A DNA stretch of 64,000 nt from JACDCA01 sp963810305 (lineage in GTDB: Bacteria; Acidobacteriota; Vicinamibacteria; Vicinamibacterales; 2-12-FULL-66-21): the NCBI GenBank assembly GCA_963810305.1, contig CAWEMY010000016.1, positions 124,001-188,000 of the forward strand, written 5' to 3'. The number at the start of each line of letters is the position of its first letter. The stretch's first letter is position 1. Below are positions 17,042-24,189 of the stretch, piece after piece. The notes under the pieces were generated by a model. That model did no database searches, was not told the origin of the DNA, and was given only the letters and a program-made list of their open reading frames with translations. The position numbers and the translations under genes were made by a program.

Positions 17042-18715
17042 CGCGTTCTGATGATGACGACTCGCTGGAGCGCGCGCTCCGGATCCGGGTAGAGGAAATC
17101 GTCGATGCGCAGGAGTGCCGTATTCAGGTACGGAATCTCGGCGAGTCGCTCGAAGCGGCGGCTGAGAGCCGTTTCGGCTTCCGCCAGCTTGCGCACATCG
17201 ATGGCGGCGGTCGTCGGGGTATCAGCCGAAAGGACGGCGTTGACCTCCTCCTGTGTCCCGGCTGGGACGATGCGTGAACGCACGTAGAACGGAAGGTTTC
17301 GCAGGAAGGCGCCGCAGGCGCAGATGCGGAGCTCCGGCGTTCCCCCGCGAGTCAGCGCCTGCGCGGCGACCATGACCGGTTCGGCGCCCGGGGAGGCCAG
17401 GACCGCTCCATAAAGCGACAGCAACGTCAACGCCGAAGAAACCGCAAGCGTCGCAGGCAGGAGCCGCGCGGATCGTTGTACCGCGACAAGAATCACGGCG
17501 ACAGCGCACGCGACGACCAGAATGGACCATGGTGCAGTCCCGCCGCCGCCCGCTGCTGTCACCAGCGGCGCTGCGCGAAAGAGAAGCACTCCCACGATGA
17601 GAAGAACCGCACCGGCGAGCACACCCGCAATCGTCAGCGGGACGTCGCGCCCAGCGCTCGCACTCGCTCGAACGCGGCTGGAAATCGTGGATCCCAGGAG
17701 GATCGCAAGCGGCACGAGGCAGGGAAGGATGTAACGCGGTTGCTTGCCCACGGAAACCGAGAAGATCGCGAGCGGCACGACCGCCCACATGATCAGCCGA
17801 GTACGCGTCGCTGAGTTCCCGTCCTGCCGGGATCCAGCACCCGGCCGCCGCAGCCAGAGGAAGCCGAAGATCGACCACGGCAGCAGGCCGCCGATGAGGA
17901 TTGGAATGTAGAACCAGAACGGCCGCGGATCGTTGTAGCGTGCCGTGGCGAAGCGGTCCAGGTTCTCGGCGACGAAAAAGCGGTAGAGATACCCTGAACC
18001 ATGGACCCAGGTGACTGCCGCGTACCAGGGGACGGCGATCAGTACGAACACGGCGAATGCGAGCAGAAGGTCCAGCAGTCGAATCCGCGGCGCCCGTCGG
18101 GGAACCTCGCCGAAGAAGTATTCGAGGACCACCGCCGATCCGACGATCAGCACCGGCAGAGCCAGGCCTACCGGCCCCTTGGTGAGTGTCAGCCAGCGCG
18201 CAGGCAGCGGAAGACAGTAACAGCCACCGGCGCGGGCTCGAGCGTCCAGGCGGCGCCTGCGCGGGCGCCAGGGCCTCGTACCCGGCCCACACGGCCAGGG
18301 TTATGAAGAAAGCGAGCGGCAGGTCGGGAAGCGACTGCCGGGCCATCGCCGCAGCCGCAAAGCTGGTGGCGGTAATGGCCCCGCCGAGAAACCCCGCATC
18401 GTCGTCGATCCATCGGCGACCAGTAGCGTAGGCGACCATTACCAGCCCGACACCTGACATTGCCGCCCAGAAGCGCGCCGCGCCCTCGCTGACCCCCGCG
18501 ACGGCATACGTGGCGGCCACCATCCAGTAGAACAGGATGGGTTTCTCGAATCGAAGCTCGTAGTTGAATCGCGGCGTGATCCAGTCGCCGCTTTCGATCA
18601 TTTCCCGCGACGCTTCGGCGTAGTAGGCCTCGTCGGAGTCAGTAATGGCGGCGCTGCCGAGAAATACGAAGAAGGTGGGGATGGAGAGAAGAATCAGGAG
18701 CAGCGCACGGCGCAC
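17038..18715 (-). CDS. ArnT-like GT39/GT83 glycosyltransferase, frameshifted
   Basis: The N-terminal frame begins with a membrane helix and the diagnostic loop ITDSDEAYYAEASREMIESG, then FEKPILFYWMVAATY, as in ArnT/PMT-type enzymes. The frame breaks near 18194. Removing one base of the GCTGG context joins CALLTLTKGPVGLALPVLIVG and continues through PWYAAVTWVHGSGYLYRFFVAEN, YIPILIGGLLPWS and SVGKQPRYILPCL to the stop. The total is about 558 residues with about 12 membrane helices. The KQPRYILP motif is typical of the family. The acceptor is unknown. The stop overlaps the start of the next membrane glycosyltransferase. Confidence 0.85.
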
Positions 18716-18735
18716 GGTCCTGAGTGTACCGCCGA

Positions 18736-19104
18736 TTACTTAACGCTGAGCTCGCCGTGCATCTGCTTGCAGCGCTCGTCCTGCGACAGATTGCAGTAGA
18801 AGGGGAAGGGCCCGGTCCGGTCCGCGCGGAACTCGAATGTCACTGTCTGCCCCGCAGCGGCCCGTTTGGAGATCCTGTATCCGTCGATCGTGAAGCTGTG
18901 TGGGATGTCGACGGCGGTGAAGGTCACCTTTACGATTTCGTCCTTCTGAACCTCGATGCGCGCCGGGGAGAAGGCGTACTGGTCCGCGCGGACGCTGACC
19001 TCGCGGACCTGTCCTGCCGAGCGGGCGGCGCCGGTCAGGGCGAAAAATGCCCCTGCGGCGCACGCAAGCCAGACGACCGCCAGAACAGTATTTCTTCGAA
19101 CCAT
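18736..19104 (-). CDS. Secreted cupredoxin-domain protein
   Basis: A 122-residue exported protein. The ATG at 19104 has GGAAGG just upstream. A signal peptide or N-terminal anchor covers residues 1-30. The beta-sandwich has copper-ligand candidates in DIPHSFTIDGYRI (His) and FYCNLSQDERCKQMHGEL (two Cys, Met, His). This Cys/Cys/Met/His loop resembles the CuA-type loop of cytochrome c oxidase subunit II and nitrous oxide reductase, but with C-x6-C spacing. The function is probably electron transfer or copper binding. There are no oxidase genes nearby. Confidence 0.8.
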   Translation of the reverse strand: MVRRNTVLAVVWLACAAGAFFALTGAARSAGQVREVSVRADQYAFSPARIEVQKDEIVKVTFTAVDIPHSFTIDGYRISKRAAAGQTVTFEFRADRTGPFPFYCNLSQDERCKQMHGELSVK

Positions 19105-19151
19105 AGCCTTCCTTACGACGCCTGACGGCCGGCTTTGGTTGGACGAGCTGG

Positions 19152-21299
19152 TCAGCTCGTGCTTTCCTTACCCCCGCCCGCGCCTTTGCCGGCCCCCGCC
19201 GGCTGCGCCTTGCCTTCTTCAGGGCTCAGCAGCACCTTGCGGCTCAACCGGATCTTGCCTGAGGGGTCGATGTTGATCACCTTGACCATCACCTGTTCCC
19301 CTTCTTTCAACTCGTCACGCACGTCCTTGACGCGATAGTGCGCAATTTCGGAAACGTGCAGCAGGCCGTCGAGCCCGGGCATGATCTCGACAAACGCACC
19401 AAAGTCGGTGATTCGCTGGACCTTACCCAGATAGGTCTTGTTCAGCTCCGGCGTCGCGGTCAGCTCCTGGATGATGCCGATCGCCTTCTGGGCCGACGCT
19501 TCGTCAGCCGACGCAACGTTGACGCGCCCATCGTCCTCTACGTCGATCTTCACGCCGGTGCGCTCGATGATGCTTCGAATCATCTTGCCGCCCGGCCCGA
19601 TGACGTCGCGGATCTTGTCGACCGGAATCCTGATCGTGACGATTCGCGGCGCGTATGCTGAAACGTCCGAGCGCGAGCCGCCGAGGGTCGTCACCATCTT
19701 TTCGAGGATGAACAGCCGGCCGACGCGGGCCTGCTCGAGCGCCTTTCTCATGATTTCGGTCGTTATCCCCGAAACCTTGATGTCCATCTGCAACGCGGTG
19801 ATTCCGGTGCGTGTTCCCGCGACCTTGAAGTCCATGTCGCCGTAATGGTCTTCGGCACCGGCGATGTCCGACAGGATCGCGTATTTGCCGGAAGACTCAT
19901 CCATAATCAGGCCCATCGCCATGCCGGCGACTGGCGACTTCAACGGGACACCGGCATCCATCATCGCCAGCGACCCGCCGCACACCGACGCCATAGACGA
20001 GGAGCCGTTGGATTCGAGGATGTCGGAGACGATCCGGACCGTATAGGGGAACTGTTCCTCGGTCGGCATCATCGGCATCAGCGCCCGCTCGGCGAGCGCA
20101 CCGTGGCCGATTTCGCGGCGACCCGGGCCGCGCAGGAACTGGACCTCGCCGACCGAGAAGGGGGGAAAGTTGTAGTGGAGCATGAAGCGCTTCCACTGCT
20201 CGCCGTCCATCGTTTCGATCTTCTGCTGATCGTCGGCCGTCCCGAGCGTCGCCGTCACGAGCGCCTGCGTTTCACCGCGCGTGAACACGGCGGAACCGTG
20301 CGTGCGCGGGAGTACGCCCACCTCGATCGTGATCTGGCGGATCTGGTCGAACGCACGGCCGTCGAGGCGCTGGCCGCGCTCGAGCGCCTCGTCGCGCATG
20401 ACCTTCTCCTTGAGTTCCTTGAAGATCGCCTTGGCGTCGCTGCGACGTTCGATCTCGGCGTCGGGAATGCTGGCGACGAGATCCGCGAGTACCTGGTCGA
20501 CAGTGCTGTAGTTCGTGAGTTTGTCCTGGATCCGCATTGCGTCGGCAAGCGGTCCGTAGGCCTTCTCCTCGACCTCGCGGTAGAACTCCTTGCCGAACTC
20601 CCTGGCCTTGACCTCGATCTTCTTCTTGCCGGCCTGTGCCGCCAGGGCGTCGATGCCGGCGATGATGTCCCGGATCGCGGCCTGCGCCTTCTCGAGCGCC
20701 TGCACGACCTCCTCTTCGGAGACTTCGTTCGCTCCCGCTTCGACCATCACGATCGCATCCTTGCTGCCGGCGACGATCAGGTCGAGGCGGCTCTCCTTGC
20801 GCTGTGCGAAGGTCGGATTGATGACGAACTCGCCATTCAGCAGGCCGACGCGGACGCCCGCGATCGTGCGGGTGAACGGGATGCTGGACAGCGCGAGCGC
20901 CGCCGAGGCTCCGGTGATCGCGAGGACGTCGGAATCGTTGTCAGTATCGGCGGAGAGGACGAGCGCGATGACCTGCGTCTCGTGCCGCCAGCCGGAGGCA
21001 AACAGCGGGCGGATCGGACGGTCTATGAAGCGGCTCGTCAACACTTCCTTCTCGGTCGGCTTGCCTTCACGCTTGAAGAAACCGCCCGGGATCCGGCCCG
21101 AAGCGTAGGTGTATTCCTTGTAGTCGACTGTCAGCGGAAGAAAGTCGATCCCTTCACGCGGGTTTGCCGCCGCGCAGGCGGTGACGAGGACGACCGTGTC
21201 GCCGGAACGGACGACGACGGACCCGTCGGCTTGCTTGGCCAGCCGTCCGGTCTCGATCGATATAGTTGTGCCGCCAACCGAAATTTCGCGTGTATGCAT
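19152..21299 (-). CDS. pnp: Polyribonucleotide nucleotidyltransferase (PNPase)
   Basis: About 715 residues. The ATG at 21299 (MHTREISVGG) is preferred; the open frame also allows a TTG at 21317. Two RNase PH domains span about residues 10-230 and 320-560, separated by an all-alpha linker. They contain FIDRPIRPLF and GDMDFKVAGTRTGITALQMDIK. A KH domain (IRDVIGPGGKMIRSIIERTG) and an S1 domain (KVQRITDFGAFVEIMPGLDGLLHVSEIA) follow. The enzyme degrades RNA phosphorolytically from 3' ends and is part of the degradosome. The C-terminus is Gly/Lys-rich. It is the last gene of the rimP-nusA-infB-rbfA-nrnA-truB-rpsO-pnp cluster, with a small hairpin between rpsO and pnp. Confidence 0.97.
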   Translation of the reverse strand: MHTREISVGGTTISIETGRLAKQADGSVVVRSGDTVVLVTACAAANPREGIDFLPLTVDYKEYTYASGRIPGGFFKREGKPTEKEVLTSRFIDRPIRPLFASGWRHETQVIALVLSADTDNDSDVLAITGASAALALSSIPFTRTIAGVRVGLLNGEFVINPTFAQRKESRLDLIVAGSKDAIVMVEAGANEVSEEEVVQALEKAQAAIRDIIAGIDALAAQAGKKKIEVKAREFGKEFYREVEEKAYGPLADAMRIQDKLTNYSTVDQVLADLVASIPDAEIERRSDAKAIFKELKEKVMRDEALERGQRLDGRAFDQIRQITIEVGVLPRTHGSAVFTRGETQALVTATLGTADDQQKIETMDGEQWKRFMLHYNFPPFSVGEVQFLRGPGRREIGHGALAERALMPMMPTEEQFPYTVRIVSDILESNGSSSMASVCGGSLAMMDAGVPLKSPVAGMAMGLIMDESSGKYAILSDIAGAEDHYGDMDFKVAGTRTGITALQMDIKVSGITTEIMRKALEQARVGRLFILEKMVTTLGGSRSDVSAYAPRIVTIRIPVDKIRDVIGPGGKMIRSIIERTGVKIDVEDDGRVNVASADEASAQKAIGIIQELTATPELNKTYLGKVQRITDFGAFVEIMPGLDGLLHVSEIAHYRVKDVRDELKEGEQVMVKVINIDPSGKIRLSRKVLLSPEEGKAQPAGAGKGAGGGKESTS

Positions 21300-21315
21300 G
21301 CTGTTCTCTGTTTCC

Positions 21316-21336
21316 AAAAAGGAGCTGCGCCAGCTC
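21316..21336 (-). terminator. Small hairpin plus T-run between rpsO and pnp
   Basis: On the minus strand, GAGCTG-GCG-CAGCTC is followed by CTTTTT. It lies between the rpsO stop and the pnp start. It may be a weak terminator, or an RNA-processing hairpin of the kind that controls pnp in other bacteria; that role is inferred. Confidence 0.55.
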
Positions 21337-21356
21337 TCGATGCTTCGCTAACGTTC

Positions 21357-21632
21357 TTACTTCCTGATCCCCAGCCGCTTGATCAACTCCGCGTAGCGGT
21401 CCACATCCTTGCCCTTCAGGTAGTCGAGCAGGCGACGCCGCTGCCATACGAGCTTGAGCAGCCCGCGGCGGGAGTGATGGTCTTTCGCGTGAGTCTTGAA
21501 GTGCTCCGTGAGGTAGTTGATTCGCTCGCTGAGAAGCGCAACCTGCACTTCAGGGGAACCGGTGTCGGTGTTGTGGGTTTTGTAACTGCCGATGACTTCG
21601 GTCTTGCGGTCCTTCGTAAATGCCACGCTCAT
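21357..21632 (-). CDS. rpsO: 30S ribosomal protein S15
   Basis: A 91-residue protein of normal S15 length. It starts MSVAFTKDRKTEVIG with GGAGG a few bases upstream. It contains the core THNTDTGSPEVQVALLSERI and the 16S-binding helices LTEHFKTHAKDHHSRRGLL and RRRLLDYLKGKD. S15 binds the 16S central domain early in 30S assembly. It sits between truB and pnp as in most bacteria. Confidence 0.98.
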   Translation of the reverse strand: MSVAFTKDRKTEVIGSYKTHNTDTGSPEVQVALLSERINYLTEHFKTHAKDHHSRRGLLKLVWQRRRLLDYLKGKDVDRYAELIKRLGIRK

Positions 21633-21709
21633 TTTCCTCCACGCACGGCCCAGTAACAGACGCGGGATGCGCCCACCAGACCGCCGTTATGTCAAACAGA
21701 CTCAATATC

Positions 21710-22633
21710 TTACACCAATACGACGGCCGGCCGCAAAGCACCCGTGCCGGCCTCGCGGGCGATGCCCAGGAGCCTGCCGGACCCGTCCAGCAGACGAATC
21801 GGACCCTGCCGCGGGGTCCCGACCGTCCCAGGGGCCGGTGCAACGATGTCTTCCGGCTTGATCTCATTGCCGTGGGAGGCCCGCCGGGCCCCGGCTTCGG
21901 TGAGAACAAACGCCGGAAGGTCAGGCAGCAGGCCGTTCATGGGCAGCAGCCGCTCCGCCGCCCGCGAGCCCTCCGCTTCGATCACATCGAGACGCGTCGC
22001 CTGGTCGACACCGAATGCCCCTGCCCGCGTTCGGCGCAATCCCTCCAGGTGCGCGCCACAGCCCAGACGTGCCCCGAGCTCGTGTGCGAGTGACCGCACG
22101 TAGAACCCTGCCGACGCTGTGACCCTCAGCCGCGCCAGGCCGTCCAGAAGATCGAGGAGGGTCAGGTCCGACACGTGGACACTGACTGGTGCCGGCTGCA
22201 CCGGCTTGTTCCGGCGGGCCAGCCGGTAAGCGGCGACGCCATCGATTTTCTTGGCCGAATACGTTGGCGGAGCCTGAAGATACCGCCCGCGAAACTCCCC
22301 TAGTGCCTGTTCGACCGCTCCCCGCGTCACGTCGGGCGCTGGAGGTGGAGCAAGCCCAGCGGCCAGCCGCTCGGTGGCGTCATACGTCTCGGTTGCGCAT
22401 CCGAGTCGTACCGCAGCCTCGTACGTCTTGTCAGTGGATGAGAGCAGGGAGGCCAGCCGGGTCGCCTTGCCGATCACCAGCGGAAGCACACCGGTCGCCA
22501 GGGGATCGAGCGTTCCGGTGTGGCCGATGCGGCTGGTGCCCAGGGCCCGGCGCACGCGTGCGACGACATCGTGCGATGTCGGGCCGGATGGCTTATCGAG
22601 AACAAGGACGCCATCAAACTGTACACGTGTCAA
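21710..22633 (-). CDS. truB: tRNA pseudouridine(55) synthase TruB
   Basis: A 307-residue protein. It contains FDGVLVLDKPSGPTSHDVVA, the catalytic-Asp motif GHTGTLDPLATGVLPLVIGKATRL and YEAAVRLGCATETYD, and ends with a PUA-like segment. TruB makes pseudouridine 55 in the T-loop of tRNA. The best start is a TTG at 22633, which falls exactly in the TTGACA end of a family A heptad array (22628-22731). The array thus supplies both the start codon and a weak AGAAG-type ribosome site. Confidence 0.95.
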   Translation of the reverse strand: MTRVQFDGVLVLDKPSGPTSHDVVARVRRALGTSRIGHTGTLDPLATGVLPLVIGKATRLASLLSSTDKTYEAAVRLGCATETYDATERLAAGLAPPPAPDVTRGAVEQALGEFRGRYLQAPPTYSAKKIDGVAAYRLARRNKPVQPAPVSVHVSDLTLLDLLDGLARLRVTASAGFYVRSLAHELGARLGCGAHLEGLRRTRAGAFGVDQATRLDVIEAEGSRAAERLLPMNGLLPDLPAFVLTEAGARRASHGNEIKPEDIVAPAPGTVGTPRQGPIRLLDGSGRLLGIAREAGTGALRPAVVLV

Positions 22634-22731
22634 TTTCTAACTTCTAACTCCTAACTTCTAATCTCAAACTAACTCGACTCTCGACCCTCCACTTAGGAGT
22701 TAGGACGTTAGCGGTTAGGAGTTAACAGCGT
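22628..22731. repeat. Heptad array family A between nrnA and truB
   Basis: The left arm CTAACTT/CTAACTC heptads (22634-22668) and right arm TTAGGAG, TTAGGAC, TTAGCGG, TTAGGAG (22693-22722) are inverted around a short spacer. The ends are TGTCAA and the GTTAACAGCG segment. The nrnA stop codon (TAA, 22715-22717) and the truB start (TTG, 22631-22633) both lie inside it. Confidence 0.9.
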
Positions 22732-23716
22732 CAGGTCTGGATTTGAGCCCCCTGGCGATGGCATGGACCAGCCTCTGGATGATCGCGGAGCGGACATCCG
22801 ATTCTTCGGCCTGCAGCGTGAATCCTGCCGCGTTCTTGTGGCCGCCGCCGCCATAGGCCGTGGCGACACTGCGAACATCGACGTCGTACTTCGACCGCAT
22901 GCTGACCCGCAGCTCTCCTCCCGACTCGATCTTGAAGAAGACGACCGCCTGAATCTCGCGCGCGGTCAGCGGCAGATTGATCAACCCCTCGGTATCGTTC
23001 GGCGTGCAGCCGCAGCGGGCGAGCATTCGCTCGTCCAGGTGCAGGACCGCCAGACGTCCCTCGTCGACCAGCTCCATGTCATCGAGCAGCGCGCCAATCA
23101 GCTTCAGCTTTCCAAAGCTGTTGCTGTCGAATACGCGTCGCGCCATGGCCGCGGGATTGACGCCGGCCTCGACACACCGGCGGCAGATGTCGAACGTGCG
23201 CGGCGTGATATTCGAGTGATGGAACGACCCGGTGTCGGTGAGGATCGCCAGATAGATGTGGGTGGCGATCTTTTCGGTCAGCGGCACACCGAGCGCGGCA
23301 ATGAGGTCGAAGACCAGCTCACCGCAGGCCGCGGCGGTCTCATCGTGCCAGTTGGCCGAGCCGTACATCCGATTGCCGAGGTGATGGTCGATGTTGATGA
23401 TGAACGGAGCCTCGAGTCCGCTGACCCCCGTGCGTGAGAGGTCGCTGCACTCCATCACGATCAGGGCGTCCACGTCCGGAGCGCTGACCCCGGCCGTGAC
23501 CTCGATGCGGTCCATCCCGGGAAACTCCTGGTAGTGCTCGGGTGCGGAATCGGCGTTGACCAGCCGCACGCTCTTGCCCAGCGCGTCGAGCGCGAACGCC
23601 ATCGCCAGCTGGGAACCTATCGAATCGCCGTCCGGCCGCGCGTGGGAAGTTATCAGGAACCGCTGCCGCTGGAGGATCGCTCCCGCGATTTCATCTCTTG
23701 TTGTCGTCTGCGTCAT
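22715..23716 (-). CDS. nrnA: DHH/DHHA1 phosphoesterase NrnA (nanoRNase / pAp phosphatase)
   Basis: A 333-residue protein. DHH domain motifs are LITSHARPDGDSIGSQLAMA, IVMECSDLSRTGV and INIDHHLGNRMYGSANW. The C-terminal DHHA1 domain ends with VATAYGGGGHKNAAGFTLQ. NrnA degrades 2-5-mer RNAs and dephosphorylates pAp, and is typically encoded between rbfA and truB, as here. The ATG lies within the 3' end of rbfA (overlap of about 26 bases once rbfA is frame-corrected). The last residues (AVNS) and stop are encoded by the end of a heptad repeat array. Confidence 0.95.
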   Translation of the reverse strand: MTQTTTRDEIAGAILQRQRFLITSHARPDGDSIGSQLAMAFALDALGKSVRLVNADSAPEHYQEFPGMDRIEVTAGVSAPDVDALIVMECSDLSRTGVSGLEAPFIINIDHHLGNRMYGSANWHDETAAACGELVFDLIAALGVPLTEKIATHIYLAILTDTGSFHHSNITPRTFDICRRCVEAGVNPAAMARRVFDSNSFGKLKLIGALLDDMELVDEGRLAVLHLDERMLARCGCTPNDTEGLINLPLTAREIQAVVFFKIESGGELRVSMRSKYDVDVRSVATAYGGGGHKNAAGFTLQAEESDVRSAIIQRLVHAIARGLKSRPDAVNS

Positions 23717-24105
23717 CGTTTCCGGCAGCCAGTTCGTTCAGGTGGGGATGCTCGGCGCGCTCGGCCTGGAGATCGAGCATGATCCGCTCGATCCGGTCCT
23801 GTTTCTCGATGCTCTCGTCGTAGAAGAACTTGAGCTCCGGCACGTGTCTGAGACGCAGGCGCTTGCCGATGTTGCGACGAAGGAACGGGTGTCGCCCGGC
23901 CGAGTGCCCGTGCGCACTCCTTCCGCGCCTTCTCGTCGCCGATCGTCGTGTAGTAGACGCTGGCGTTCTGCAGGTCCGACGACACTTTCACGCGGGTGAT
24001 CGTCAGGAAGCCAATGCCGGGATCGTGCACTTCGCGCGCGATCAGCTCCGCGAGCTCATGACGGATCTCTTCGCCGACGCGCGCTGCCCGTGTACCTTGA
24101 GCCAT
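23691..24105 (-). CDS. rbfA: Ribosome-binding factor A, frameshifted
   Basis: The N-terminal frame reads RVGEEIRHELAELIAREVHDPGIGFLTITRVKVSSDLQNASVYYT, a clear RbfA KH-like fold. At about 23886-23889 one extra base in the CGGGT context shifts the frame. Deleting it gives ATPFLRRNIGKRLRLRHVPELKFFYDESIEKQDRIERIM and a stop at 23691. RbfA helps mature the 30S subunit at low temperature. The total of about 137 residues is normal. The start is flanked by a family B repeat array and has no evident Shine-Dalgarno. Confidence 0.9.
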
Positions 24106-24108
24106 AGT

Positions 24109-24185
24109 TCAGTTATCAATAAGCAGTAATCAGGTATCAATGGGTCCTGATCGGCCACTGACTATTGACCACTGATTACTGAAAA
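24109..24185. repeat. Heptad array family B between infB and rbfA
   Basis: Units such as CAGTTAT, CAATAAG and CAGTAAT (24117-24140) are inverted against ACTGACT, ATTGACC and ACTGATT (24157-24182). The spacer is short. The array fills the gap between the infB stop codon and the rbfA start codon. Confidence 0.85.
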
Positions 24186-24189
24186 CTCC

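Noticed and set aside
19845..21656. 603-residue open frame antisense to pnp and rpsO
   Set aside because: Shadow of conserved genes on the other strand; composition is that of a complementary frame.
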